Part shown: positions 37,535 to 47,984 of the stretch, one piece after another | Layout: every line of letters starts with the position of its first letter | Numbering within the stretch: position 1 is the first letter of the stretch | The notes under the pieces: generated by a model | Told to the model about the DNA's origin: nothing | The model's input: the letters and a program-made list of their open reading frames with translations, nothing else | Databases searched by the model: none | Position numbers and translations under genes: made by a program | From: JAENWD01 sp963837165 | GTDB lineage: Bacteria > Acidobacteriota > Vicinamibacteria > Vicinamibacterales > JAENWD01 | Assembly: GCA_963837165.1 (NCBI GenBank) | Contig: CAWIMD010000007.1 | Span: 1 to 64,000, forward strand | Length of the DNA stretch: 64,000 nt | Reading direction: 5' to 3'

Positions 37535-38757
37535 TCAGTCGGCCCGCGGGTCCCGGCGCACGGTCGCGTTACGCACGCACCGGAAGCCCACGTGATTGGT
37601 GCCCGTGCTCACCTCGCCCTTCCCGCGCGTGCCGACCATGTACCGCGAGCAGGACCGATCCGTGCACAGGAACGAGCCGCCGCGCTGGACGCGCTTGGGC
37701 TGACCGGGTTCGGCGGGATCGAGCGACGCGGTGGGCCCGTGCGGATTGCGCGCAACCCTCCCGGCCGCCGCGAGCTCGCCGTAGTAGTCGGGCCGGTACC
37801 AGTCGCTCACCCACTCCCACGCGTTGCCCGCCATGTCGTACAAGCCGTAGCCGTTCGGTGGAAACTCGGCGACGGGCGCCAGGCCCTTGTAGCGGTCGTC
37901 GCCGGTGTCCTGGTTGGGGAAGTGGCCCTGGTGCGAGTTCGCCATGTAGCGGCCGCCCGGCCTGAAGTCGTCGCCCCACGGGTAGAGTCTCCCGGCGAGC
38001 CCGCCGCGGCCGGCGAACTCCCACTCGGCCTCGGTCGGCAGGCGCTTGCCGGCCCACTTCGCGTACGCCTCCGCGTCTTCGTACGCGACATCCACGACGG
38101 GATAGCGGCCGCGGCCGCCGAGATTGCTGGCCGGGCTGACGGGGTGACGCCAGTTCGCGCCGCGTACGTACCTCCACCATTGGTCGTAGTTGTCGAGCGG
38201 CACGGCATGATCCGGCGGCGCGAACACGACGGCGCCGGCCACGAGGCTCTCGGGCGACGCGCCGGGGAAGTCCTCGGCGCGCGGCGTGCGCTCGGCCACT
38301 GTGACGTACCCGGTTGCCTTGACGAAGGCGGCGAACTCGTCGTTGGTGACCTCGGTGGTGTCCATCCAGAAGCCGTCGACGTAGACGCGGTGGATGGGCC
38401 GCGAGTCGCGGGTCGCCTGCATGCCGACCTCGTTCATGTCGTGACCGACCGGCTCGGCGGCGCCCATCGAGAATTCGCCACCGGGGATCCACACCATGCC
38501 CTCGGGGGCGCGCCCCGGCCGCGCGCCGCCGGAATTCAGCATGGTCGGTTCGAACTCGCCTTCAGCCGGCACGCCGCGCGACGCCGCCGACGTGTCCGCC
38601 CGGAGAGGCGCGGCTGCCGTCACCCCAACCGGCTCCGATCGCCGCTTCGAGACGACGCCCCAGGCCGCCAGCGCCGCGACGGCGATGACGACGGCGGCGA
38701 TGAGGCCGCGGCGCCCTCCTGAACCGGGCGGCGCGCCCGGCGTGCCCCGTGCAGCGC

Positions 38758-38770
<13 letters not shown>
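37535..38770 (-). CDS. Formylglycine-generating enzyme-like protein (SUMF1), membrane-anchored
   Basis: The 411-residue protein has an N-terminal membrane segment (GLIAAVVIAVAALAAWGVVS) and a full SUMF1/FGE fold: GMVWIPGGEFSMGAAEPVGH, YVDGFWMDTTEVTNDEFAAF, RLPTEAEWEFAGRGG, YDMAGNAWEWVSDWY. The segment GSFLCTDRSCSRYMVGTRG keeps both active-site cysteines at the spacing of true FGE (Cys-x4-Cys), and HVGFRCV closes the fold. FGE converts a Cys of sulfatases to formylglycine. No sulfatase lies in the window. The ATG overlaps the 3' end of the Gfo/Idh gene by 13 bases. Confidence 0.88.
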
Positions 38771-40125
<1,355 letters not shown>

Positions 40126-40316
40126 GTCGGGTCCTCGGTGTTCACGCCCGGCCGCGCGGGATGGCGGGCCGGCCGCTTCATCCTACCCGGAGCGGGCGTA
40201 TCCCGTGAACGTCCGGACGCGCCGCTGCGTCGCTCAGCTTGCGCGCACGCGGCCGGCCGACGCACGATCGAACAGCGTCCCCAGCCGCTCGCCGCGCTGT
40301 CGGCGATGGAGGCCCC

Positions 40317-40550
40317 ATGGCGAAGTATGGCAAGAAGGCCGGACGGAAGGTGGCGCGCGCGATGCGCGAGATGAAGCAGGGGAAACTGAAGAGCGGTTCC
40401 GGCAAGAAGGTGAAGAGCCGCAAGCAGGCGATCGCGATCGGCCTCTCGGAAGCGCGTGAGGGAGGCGCCAAGGTGCCGAAGCGCAAGTCGTCGAAATCGA
40501 GCCGGAAGTCGTCCAGCCGCAAGACCTCGACGTCCAGTCGCAAGCGCTAG
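40317..40550 (+). CDS. DUF6496-like basic protein
   Basis: The 77-residue, very Lys/Arg/Ser-rich protein begins MAKYGKKAGRKVARAMREMK and contains KSRKQAIAIGLSEAREGG, the conserved core of the DUF6496 family. The tail is a run of SSRK repeats. It may bind nucleic acid, judging by charge alone. A GGAGG precedes the ATG by 6 bases. A second protein with the same KQAIAIGLS core is encoded at 50475-50882. Confidence 0.75.
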   Translation: MAKYGKKAGRKVARAMREMKQGKLKSGSGKKVKSRKQAIAIGLSEAREGGAKVPKRKSSKSSRKSSSRKTSTSSRKR

Positions 40551-40641
40551 CGGCGACCCTCGGCCGCCGGCGGCGATTGCGGCGTGCCCGCCCGACTCGC
40601 ACTCCCGTCGGGGATCCCCCTGAGCAGCTCGACGGGGACCG

Positions 40642-41322
40642 TCAGTTCTCTTCGAGCCAGCCCCTGAGCAGGGCGTAGCGGACCACGTCGATGCGGCTCT
40701 TCATGCCGAGCTTGTGCATCGCGTTCGCCTTGTGGCTCTCGATGGTCTTGACGCTGACCTGGAGCGTGCCCGCAATCTCCTTCTGGCTGTAGCCCCAGGC
40801 CACCTGGCGGAGCACCTCTTCTTCTCTTGGACTCAGGTGCACGTCGGCCGAACGCGGCGCGTCGGTCCCGGTCGGCGCCGAGAGACCGAACACCTCGCCG
40901 ACGACCTTGCCGACAATGGCGGGATCGAGGAACGTCCGGTTCGTGGCCGCGGCGCGGATCGCTTCCAGCACCTCCACCGATCGGCTTTGCTTGAGGACGT
41001 AGGCGGACACACCCGCCTGCAGGAGCTGTCGGACGAAGCCGCTCTCGGAATGCCGGGTCAGCGTGACGATCCGGGCGCCGGGGCACTCCTGGCGCAGCAT
41101 GGTTGCCGTGCGCAGCCCGTTCATGCCGGGCATCGACAGGTCCATGACCACGACATCCGGGTTGAGCTTGCGGGCCTGCGCGACGGCGGCCTCGCCGTCT
41201 GCCGCTTCGCCGACAACCTCCATGTCCGTTTGTCCGCTCAGAATCGCCTTGAGGCCGGCACGCACGGTCTCGTGGTCGTCAGCGAGCAGGATTCTGAGCT
41301 TTGGCAATTGGCCCGTCTTCAC
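40642..41322 (-). CDS. NarL/LuxR-family response regulator
   Basis: The 226-residue protein has a receiver (RILLADDHETVRAGLKAIL, VVVMDLSMPGMNGL with phospho-Asp, and AYVLKQSRSVEV with the conserved Lys) and a LuxR helix-turn-helix (LSPREEEVLRQVAWGYSQKE, IAGTLQVSVKTIESHKANAM). The start is GTG with GGGAGG upstream. No kinase gene is adjacent, so the partner is elsewhere. The target genes are unknown. Confidence 0.92.
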   Translation of the reverse strand: MKTGQLPKLRILLADDHETVRAGLKAILSGQTDMEVVGEAADGEAAVAQARKLNPDVVVMDLSMPGMNGLRTATMLRQECPGARIVTLTRHSESGFVRQLLQAGVSAYVLKQSRSVEVLEAIRAAATNRTFLDPAIVGKVVGEVFGLSAPTGTDAPRSADVHLSPREEEVLRQVAWGYSQKEIAGTLQVSVKTIESHKANAMHKLGMKSRIDVVRYALLRGWLEEN

Positions 41323-41388
41323 AGGCTGAACCTCCCGCCCGGCGTGTCCGAGCCTACCACTGTGGGTCCCCGGGCGACAGGCGGGAGT

Positions 41389-42387
41389 TCAGGGCGCAAA
41401 ATGTCTGAACGCGAACACGCCGGCCGCCGCCAGCGTTCCGGCGGCTCCGGCCAGCAGCCCGCGGTGCTCGGTCAGCCAGAGCTGCCAGCTCCTGCCGCGG
41501 GCCGTGGACCCAAACCGCCCATGGACGCCGAAATCGCGATCCGCGTCCACGGGGGCCCAGAGGTTGTCGGGCCGGTCGGGGTCCTCGGGCTGGTCGGTCT
41601 GCTGCGACGCGTAGCCGGTGCTGGCGAGATACCGGTCGCCGAGACCCGGGGCCAGCTTGTTGCCGACCGTCGTGACCACGGTGGGGTACCCCACGTAGAC
41701 TTCGCGGCGCCGGTGCCGGGCACCCCAGACCACGGCCTCGGCCGCCACTTCCGGCTGGAACACGGGGGGCACCGGCCGGCCGCGCTTCGGCAGCCGGCTC
41801 TTCATCCAGTCGAACTGCGGCGTGTTCATGGCCGGCAGCTGCACCATCGTGACCGTCACCCCGCTGCCGTCGTGCAGCAGTTCGGCCCGCAGCGAGTCGC
41901 AGAATCCCTGGATGGCGTGCTTCGCGCCGCAGTAGGCGGCCTGGAGCGGGATGCCGCGATATGCCAGCGCTGACCCGACCTGGACGATCGCGCCGCGATC
42001 GCGCGGCAGCATCCGCCGCAGCGCCGACAGCGTCCCGTTCACGGTGCCCAGGTAGGTGACCTCGGTCACGCGCCGAAACTCGTCGGCGGTCATCTCGCGC
42101 ACGGGCGAGAACACCGTCACCATGGCGTTGTTGACCCACACGTCGATCGGGCCGAACGCGGCTTCCAGCATGCCGGCGGCTCGCTCCACCTCGTCGGGCC
42201 GCGAGACGTCGGCGGGCAGGACGAGGGCGTCGCCGCCCGCCCGTTCGACGTCGCGGCGCGCGCCCTCGAGCCCGGCCTCGCCGCGCGCGAGCAGGCCGAT
42301 GCGTGCCGCGCGCCTGGCGAACGCCCGCGCCACGGCTCGTCCCACGCCCGCCGAAGCCCCCGTCACCATCACGACCGGTCGATGCAT
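41389..42387 (-). CDS. Short-chain dehydrogenase/reductase with C-terminal membrane segment
   Basis: The 332-residue protein has the SDR cofactor motif VVMVTGASAGVGRAVARAFA, the VNNAM motif (usual NNAG), and catalytic Ser (VQVGSALAYRGIP) and Tyr-x3-Lys (AAYCGAKHAIQGF). A C-terminal extension ends in a hydrophobic stretch (GLLAGAAGTLAAAGVFAFRH) that could anchor it in the membrane. The ATG follows AAGGAGATTCCG. It lies 68 bases downstream of the enolase-family gene on the same strand. The substrate is unknown. Confidence 0.88.
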   Translation of the reverse strand: MHRPVVMVTGASAGVGRAVARAFARRAARIGLLARGEAGLEGARRDVERAGGDALVLPADVSRPDEVERAAGMLEAAFGPIDVWVNNAMVTVFSPVREMTADEFRRVTEVTYLGTVNGTLSALRRMLPRDRGAIVQVGSALAYRGIPLQAAYCGAKHAIQGFCDSLRAELLHDGSGVTVTMVQLPAMNTPQFDWMKSRLPKRGRPVPPVFQPEVAAEAVVWGARHRRREVYVGYPTVVTTVGNKLAPGLGDRYLASTGYASQQTDQPEDPDRPDNLWAPVDADRDFGVHGRFGSTARGRSWQLWLTEHRGLLAGAAGTLAAAGVFAFRHFAP

Positions 42388-42455
42388 CGGAATCTCCTTC
42401 AGGATGTCAGGTTTCAGCGCACAGCTGACGGCTGACAGCCGACAGCTGCTCCGTC

Positions 42456-43580
42456 TCAGACGCGGTACGCGTCCGCATCCCGTCGCTTGATCTCTATCCC
42501 GAGCCCGGGACGCGACCGATCCGGCGCGAGCCGGCCATGGGCCGGCGTGAGCGCGCCGTCGAACAGCAGCGGCTCGATCCGGGCGTGGTCGTGGAAGTAC
42601 TCGATGTGGCGGATCCGAGGCGCGGCGCAGCTGACGTACGCGTGCACGTGCGGCGCGGTGTGCGCGGACATCGGCAGGTGCCACGCCTCGCAGAGCGCCG
42701 ACGCCTGCAGGAAGCCGGTCACGCCGCCGCATCGCGTGCCATCCGCCTGCAGGACGTCCACGGCGCCGGCGCCGAGCATCCGCCGGAAGTACCAGACGTC
42801 GTAGCCGTACTCGCCGGCGGCCACGTTCATCGGCGCCGGGACGTGATCGCGCAGCCAGCGCAGGCCGTCCAGGTCGTCGGAGGTCACCGGCTCCTCGAAC
42901 CAGCACACGCCGCGCTCCGCGAAGTCACGCGCCTGGCTGGCGGCCAGCGTGCGGTCGTACGCGCCGTTGGCGTCCACGAACAGCTCGGCCTCCGATCCGA
43001 TCGCCTCGCGCGCCATCCGGACGCGGCGACGGTCCGCCGCGGGATCCCGCCCGACCTTCATCTTCACCATCGTCATGCCGTCGGCGACCCAGCCGCCAAG
43101 CTGGCGCTGGAGCCGATCGTCTGAGTAGGAGGTGAAACCGCCGCTGCCGTACACCCTGACGCTCTCGCGCACGGCGCCCAGCAGATCGAGCAGCGACGTG
43201 CCCAGCAGCCGCGCCTTGAGGTCCCAGAGCGCGATGTCGATTGCCGAGATCGCCGTGGACGCCACACCGGGCCGGCCGATGTTCCGGACTGCGCCCAGCA
43301 TCGCCTGGAACGCGGCCGGGACGTCCAGCGCCGGTCGGCCCGACAGCGCCGGGCGCAGCACGCGGCAGATGACGTCGCGCGCGGCGGCCGCGGCATAGGT
43401 GTACCCGATCCCGGTCAGCCCGCGCGAGGACACCTCCGCGACGATTACCGTCGTGTGGTCCCACTCGTGCGTGCCGTCCGATTCGGGGCCGTCGGTCGGG
43501 ACGACGTACGCGGTCGCCGTGACGTGCTCGATGGCAGCCGTCGGCGTGCGCGCCTCGACTCCGCCGGAGCTCAGAGTCAT
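42456..43580 (-). CDS. Enolase superfamily enzyme (mandelate racemase / muconate lactonizing type)
   Basis: The 374-residue protein has the N-terminal capping domain and a barrel with the expected residues: a Lys motif KMKVGRDPAADRRRV, metal ligands Asp (LFVDANGAYDR), Glu (CWFEEPVTSDD) and Glu (AAGEYGYD), and a His in MSAHTAPHVHAYVSC. Members dehydrate or racemise sugar acids. Its ATG overlaps the ThDP-enzyme stop by 4 bases (ATGA). The specific substrate cannot be read from the sequence. Confidence 0.88.
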   Translation of the reverse strand: MTLSSGGVEARTPTAAIEHVTATAYVVPTDGPESDGTHEWDHTTVIVAEVSSRGLTGIGYTYAAAAARDVICRVLRPALSGRPALDVPAAFQAMLGAVRNIGRPGVASTAISAIDIALWDLKARLLGTSLLDLLGAVRESVRVYGSGGFTSYSDDRLQRQLGGWVADGMTMVKMKVGRDPAADRRRVRMAREAIGSEAELFVDANGAYDRTLAASQARDFAERGVCWFEEPVTSDDLDGLRWLRDHVPAPMNVAAGEYGYDVWYFRRMLGAGAVDVLQADGTRCGGVTGFLQASALCEAWHLPMSAHTAPHVHAYVSCAAPRIRHIEYFHDHARIEPLLFDGALTPAHGRLAPDRSRPGLGIEIKRRDADAYRV

Positions 43581-45367
43581 GACTTGTGCGGGACGTAGCT
43601 CTCCACCGCGTCCTTGGCGGTCTGCCTGATGAAACCGAGCGCGTTGGCGTCGCCCGACAGCACTGACGAGGCAAACGACTTCGCCTGCTCCCACGAGATG
43701 TGCGGCGGCAGCGGCGGCACGTCCGGATCGGTGACCGCCTCGAGGACAGCCGGCCGATCGGCCTTCAGCACGCGGTCCCAGGCGCCGGCGATGTCGGCCG
43801 GACGGTCCACGCGCACGCCGGCCAGCCCGAGCGACTTCGCGTACTCGGCATAGCCGACATCGGGCAGGTCCTGCGAGCCGGCGAACTTCGGGTCGCCGGA
43901 CAGCACGCGCTGCTCCCAGGTGACCTGATTCAGGTCGCGGTTGTTCAGCACCAGGACGACCAGGCGCGGATCCTTCCACTGCTTCCAGTACTTCGCGATC
44001 GTGATGAGGCCGTTCATGCCGTTCATCTGCATGGCCCCGTCGCCGGCCATGGCAATCACGACGCGGTCCGGGTGGGCGAACTTCGCCGCGATGGCGTACG
44101 GTACGGCCGGTCCCATGGTGGCGAGCGTCCCCGAGAGCGACGCCATCATCCCCGGCCTGATCCGCACGTCGCGCGCGAACCAGTTCGCCGACGAGCCGGA
44201 ATCGCACGTCAGGATCGCCCGCTCGGGCAGCCGCGACGACAGCTCCCAGAAGACCCGCTGCGGGTTGATCGGGTTGGCGTCGTTCATCGCCCGCGCCTCG
44301 AGCACCTTCCACCACTCGGCGACGTTCTTCTCGATCTGCGTGCGCCAGCTCCGATCGGTCTTCCGCTGCAGGAGCGGCAGCAGCGCATCCAGTGTGGCGG
44401 CGGCATCGCCGACGAGGTTCACCTCCATGGGGTACCGGATGCCGAGCATCCGTCCGTCGATGTCGATCTGCACGCCGCGCGCCTGGCCGGGCTTCGGCAG
44501 GAACTCCGAGTACGGGAAGCTGCTGCCCACCATGAGCAGCGTGTCGCACCCGGTCATCAGGTCCCAGCTCGGCCTGGTGCCCAGCAGCCCGATCGGGCCC
44601 GTCACGTACGGCAGGTCGTCGCGCAGCACCGCCTTGCCGAGCAGCGCCTTGGCGACGCCCGCGCCGAGCGTCTCGGCCGTCTGCGCCACCTGGTCGGCGG
44701 CGCCGAGCGCGCCCGCCCCGACGAGCATCGCCACCTTCGAGCCCGCGTTGAGCACGTCGGCGGCGCGCCGCAGGTCCACCTCGCGCGGGCGGATCTCCGG
44801 GATGCAGATGCCGACGCCCGAATGCACCGTGCCGTGCCTGCGGGGCGGCTCGGGGACAGCCTCGAGCTCCTGCAGGTCGTTCGGGAAGATGATGCACGTC
44901 ACCGTGCGCTCGACCTTCGCGATGCGCACGGCCCGATCCACCAGGTGCCGTACCTGGGCCGGGGTGGAGGCCATGTGGACGTACTCGTGGGCCACGTCCT
45001 TGAAGAGGGAGATCAGGTCCACTTCCTGCTGGTAGCTGCCGCCGAGCGCAGCGCGCGCCTGCTGGCCGACGATTGCCACCACGGGCTGGTGGTCCATCTT
45101 GGCGTCGTACAGGCCGTTCAGCAGGTGGATGGCGCCGGGACCCGACGTGGCCAGGCAGACGCCCACCTCGCCGGTGAACTTGGCGTGGGCGCATGCCATG
45201 AAGGCGGCCATCTCCTCGTGCCGGACCTGAACGAAGTCGATTGTGTCGGTGGCGCGGCCGAGCGCGCCGACAATCCCGTCGATGCCATCGCCCGGATAGC
45301 CGAAGATGCGGTGCACGCCCCATGCAGAAAGGCGCGCGAGCAGGAAATCGCCGACTGTGTCTGCCAT
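43577..45367 (-). CDS. Thiamine diphosphate-dependent enzyme (acetolactate synthase / pyruvate oxidase family)
   Basis: The 596-residue protein shows the three-domain ThDP layout: N-terminal PYR domain with the catalytic Glu in VRHEEMAAFMACAHAKFTG, a central Rossmann-like domain (AMLVGAGALGAADQVAQTAE), and a C-terminal PP domain with the ThDP motif AGDGAMQMNGMNGLITIAKY and NNRDLN. It resembles PoxB-like 'thiamine pyrophosphate-requiring' proteins more than biosynthetic IlvB. Coupling to an enolase-family enzyme suggests catabolism of a sugar or organic acid. GGAGGAGG precedes the ATG. Confidence 0.88.
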   Translation of the reverse strand: MADTVGDFLLARLSAWGVHRIFGYPGDGIDGIVGALGRATDTIDFVQVRHEEMAAFMACAHAKFTGEVGVCLATSGPGAIHLLNGLYDAKMDHQPVVAIVGQQARAALGGSYQQEVDLISLFKDVAHEYVHMASTPAQVRHLVDRAVRIAKVERTVTCIIFPNDLQELEAVPEPPRRHGTVHSGVGICIPEIRPREVDLRRAADVLNAGSKVAMLVGAGALGAADQVAQTAETLGAGVAKALLGKAVLRDDLPYVTGPIGLLGTRPSWDLMTGCDTLLMVGSSFPYSEFLPKPGQARGVQIDIDGRMLGIRYPMEVNLVGDAAATLDALLPLLQRKTDRSWRTQIEKNVAEWWKVLEARAMNDANPINPQRVFWELSSRLPERAILTCDSGSSANWFARDVRIRPGMMASLSGTLATMGPAVPYAIAAKFAHPDRVVIAMAGDGAMQMNGMNGLITIAKYWKQWKDPRLVVLVLNNRDLNQVTWEQRVLSGDPKFAGSQDLPDVGYAEYAKSLGLAGVRVDRPADIAGAWDRVLKADRPAVLEAVTDPDVPPLPPHISWEQAKSFASSVLSGDANALGFIRQTAKDAVESYVPHKS

Positions 45368-45850
45368 GACCCTCCTCCCGACCTCACGAGCGCGACGACG
45401 AGACAGTGCGCCGGATGTGGTGGATCGCACGCTCCGCGCCCGCGACCCGGAAGCCCGGCCATTTGAGGAACGCGCTCACCTGGAGCCTCGCGGACAGAGT
45501 CTGCACGTTCGGTACCGGCGGACGGCGCGGCCTCGTTACGTCGCCGGCTCAGCGGGTCCTGTCCCGTGCCCCATGAAGCCCGCGTCCGCGCTGCAGGGAC
45601 AGCACGCGTCCGCCTGAGCCGCGCCACCACGGACGGCGTTCCCGCGGCCGCATTTGCGTACCCGTTACACGGGTGTCGGCATGCGTGACACGAGAGGGCG
45701 CGCCCGGCCGCATTGCTGCGAATTGGACGCGGAATCTCCGGTCATTTTCGAGGTGCGCCCCGGCGCGGCCGGCCGACGTGCGGCACGTCTCTTGCGGCAG
45801 CGTTCGGGGCAGGTGAGCGCCTGCGGCTCTTGTTCCCCACCGAGGCTCCC
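45368..45850. other. Divergent intergenic region
   Basis: No gene is supported in these 483 bases between the divergent ThDP-enzyme and MEDS genes. The only notable structure is the inverted repeat at 45660-45674. Confidence 0.4.
45660..45674. promoter_or_regulatory. Short inverted repeat, possible operator
   Basis: ACCCGTTACACGGGT has 6-bp arms around a 3-base centre. It lies about 290 bases upstream of the ThDP-enzyme start and 180 upstream of the MEDS gene. The function is unknown. Confidence 0.25.
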
Positions 45851-46474
45851 GTGCACGCGCCCGGTCACACAGTTCAACTCTTCGATGACGGTGTGTCGCG
45901 CGGGTGTGCCGTGGCCGACCTCTTGTGCGAGTGCGTCGCGGAAGAGTCATCCCTGCTCGCCATCATCAGCGCACCCAATTGGCAGATGGCCGCGCGCCGG
46001 TGCAGCCGGCTGGGAATCTCCATCACCGGGACAATCGAGTCCGGCCTGCTGACCGTGCTCGACGCGGCCGACGTGCGGCGGCAGCTCATCAGGAGCGAGG
46101 TCCTGGATCGCGGCGCGTTCGAGGCGTTGGTCTCCAGCCTGGTGCGACGCCTGAGCTCGGGTCGGCGTCCGTTGCGGGTGTACGGCGAGGTGGTGGACGT
46201 CATGGCCTCCGCGGGCGACTTTCGCGGCGCGATCGCGCTCGAGGCCCTCTGGAACGAGCTCTGCGCGCAAATCCCGTTCGACCTGCTCTGCGGCTACTCG
46301 TCAGTGGCCTTCGGCAACCCCACGAGCGGGCCGGCGCTCCGGGCCATCTGCGCCGCGCACGGGCGAGTGCGCGCCGATCCAGGCGACGTGCTCGGGTCGT
46401 TCCTCATCGGTGCGACCCGCCCGTCGCAGCGGCCGATGCCTGCGCAGGTCGGCGTGCGGCTGCGGTGCGGTTGA
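45851..46474 (+). CDS. MEDS-domain sensory protein
   Basis: From the GTG at 45851 the protein has 207 residues and begins APGHTVQLFDDGVSRGCAVA, the start of a MEDS (DcmR-like sensory) domain. It continues with LTVLDAADVRRQL and a C-terminal LLCGYSSVAFGNP. MEDS domains occur alone or before kinases and are thought to sense small ligands, often with a P-loop-related fold. No output domain is attached. An open frame extends upstream but has no clear homology. The 3' end overlaps the YqgE gene by 71 bases. Confidence 0.7.
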   Translation: MHAPGHTVQLFDDGVSRGCAVADLLCECVAEESSLLAIISAPNWQMAARRCSRLGISITGTIESGLLTVLDAADVRRQLIRSEVLDRGAFEALVSSLVRRLSSGRRPLRVYGEVVDVMASAGDFRGAIALEALWNELCAQIPFDLLCGYSSVAFGNPTSGPALRAICAAHGRVRADPGDVLGSFLIGATRPSQRPMPAQVGVRLRCG

Positions 46475-47192
46475 CGTCACGGGCCGTGTGAGGCGATCCG
46501 CCAGCGCCCGTCGATGCGGTCCGCTCGCCCCGCCGCGGCGCCTCTCGCCGCCAGAGCGTGTCGGGCTCGGGGTCGAACACCGCGTCCGGATCGCCGTCGA
46601 TGACGTGCCACGCGCCGAGGGCGGTCTCGCGCTCGAGCTGACCCGCGGCCCATCCCGCGTAGCCGACGTACACGCGGAACCGGTCGGGACCGGTACCGGC
46701 CGACACTGTCTTGGCGAGCAGCGCGGGCGTCGACACGAGCTGCACGTCCCCGAAGACGGGCTTCGCGCCCGGGGCGGACGCCGCGTCCCGCAACAGAGCC
46801 ATCACCCCCGGGGTCTCGACGGGGCCGCCGAAGTACACGATCTGCGATGCGCCCTTGTGGCCCTTGAAGTCCGGCAGGATGCTGGCAATCGGGGCGCTCG
46901 TCGGGCGGTTGATCACCAGGCCGAAGGCGCCCGACTCGGTGTAGTCGATCAGCAGGACGACGGCCTCCTTGAAGTTGCGGTCCACCAGGCCCTTGCCGGC
47001 CACCAGCAGCTTGCCGACGGCGAGGTCCCGCGTCCGGCCGAGCGGCGGCTGCACCGGGCGCGCCGTCGCGGCGCCGGGACGTGCCATGGCGTCAAGCGCA
47101 CCGGGCCGGAGCAGGACCCCGGCCAGCATCGCGATGGCGGCCGCACACGCCGCCGCGCGCCCCGGGGCTAACGCGGCCTTCTGGGATTGCAC
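46404..47192 (-). CDS. YqgE/AlgH family protein
   Basis: The 262-residue frame from the GTG at 47192 contains the YqgE/AlgH (UPF0301) core: GKLLVAGKGLVDRNFKEAVV, GAFGLVINRPTSAPI, IVYFGGPVETPGVM and YVGYAGWAAGQLERE. Relatives are about 190 residues; here a hydrophobic N-terminal stretch (AAACAAAIAMLAGVLL) suggests export or anchoring, and a Ser/Ala-rich tail is added. The start is uncertain; the ATG at 47132 is an alternative. It overlaps the upstream Cys-repeat gene by 25 bases. Confidence 0.78.
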   Translation of the reverse strand: MQSQKAALAPGRAAACAAAIAMLAGVLLRPGALDAMARPGAATARPVQPPLGRTRDLAVGKLLVAGKGLVDRNFKEAVVLLIDYTESGAFGLVINRPTSAPIASILPDFKGHKGASQIVYFGGPVETPGVMALLRDAASAPGAKPVFGDVQLVSTPALLAKTVSAGTGPDRFRVYVGYAGWAAGQLERETALGAWHVIDGDPDAVFDPEPDTLWRREAPRRGERTASTGAGGSPHTARDVNRTAAARRPAQASAAATGGSHR

Positions 47193-47572
47193 TGGTTCGG
47201 GCCGGAGTCGCCTGGCGTCCAGACGCACTTGTCGCCTTCCTGCTTGAAGCGGCCATGCGCCGGCGTGCACTGGTCCGGGCCCTTGTCGGATGCGTCCCAG
47301 ACGCAGCGCTTGCCCTCCTGCTTGAAGCGGCCGATCGTGACCGGTGTGCACTGGTTGGGACCCGTATCGCGGGCGTCCCACACACAGTTGTCGCCTTCAC
47401 GCTTGTACCGCCCGCGCTGCTGATCCGCTGTGCCTGGCGCCGCGGTGGCGCGGACCCCCACGCGATCGCCGCGCGTGCGGGCCCCCGATGCACCCGCCGG
47501 CACACCCGCGACGAGCGTCAGGACGATCGCCGGCATCGCCGCGCGCCGAAACCACTCCAGCCGAGCCGCCAT
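47168..47572 (-). CDS. Secreted protein with three cysteine-containing repeats
   Basis: The 134-residue protein has a signal peptide (FRRAAMPAIVLTLVAGVPAG) and then three tandem units of about 27 residues: GRYKREGDNCVWDARDTGPN, GRFKQEGKRCVWDASDKGPD and GRFKQEGDKCVWTPGDSGPN, each followed by QC. Each unit has two cysteines and could form one disulfide. No family is recognised. Translation overlaps the YqgE gene downstream. Confidence 0.65.
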   Translation of the reverse strand: MAARLEWFRRAAMPAIVLTLVAGVPAGASGARTRGDRVGVRATAAPGTADQQRGRYKREGDNCVWDARDTGPNQCTPVTIGRFKQEGKRCVWDASDKGPDQCTPAHGRFKQEGDKCVWTPGDSGPNQCNPRRPR

Positions 47573-47689
47573 GTAAGCCTCCCGATGCACGGCGCCGGGC
47601 GTGGCGCCGCCTCCTGCGCATGCTACCGCCGGCGGGCGCGCGGATCCATCCTGTTCCTTCCTCCATCAGCGCCGCGCAGCGTACGTTCC

Positions 47690-47965
47690 TTTGCTTCGTG
47701 CCCTTCGTGCCCCTTGTGCCCTTCGTGTTCCCTCTTCGTGCCCTTCGTGCCCTTTGTGCCCTTCGTGTTCCCTCTTCGTGCCCTTCGTGCCCTTTGTGCC
47801 CTTCGTGTTCCCTCTTCGTGCCCTTCGTGCCCTTCGTGCCCTTTGTGCCCTTCGTGTTCCCTCTTCGTGCCCTTCGTGCCCTTTGTGCCCTTCGTGTTCC
47901 CTCTTCGTGCCCTTCGTGCCCCTTGTGCCCTTCGTGTTCCCTCTTCGTGCCCTTCGTGGACGTGC
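47690..47965. repeat. CTTCGTGCCC-type tandem repeat
   Basis: The stretch is built from 10-base words (CCCTTCGTGC, CCTTTGTGCC, CCTTCGTGTT, CCCTCTTCGT) arranged in about seven units of about 40-50 bases. The reverse strand reads as a Lys-Gly-Thr / His-Glu-Gly polymer, a known false-coding repeat in many bacterial genomes. It separates the Cys-repeat gene from UdgX. Confidence 0.85.
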
Positions 47966-47984
47966 GTCTGTCCCATTCTGAGCG

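Noticed and set aside
47193..47381. N-terminal extension of the YqgE gene
   Set aside because: The extension is the shadow of the Cys-repeat gene in another frame. The core family begins well after it.
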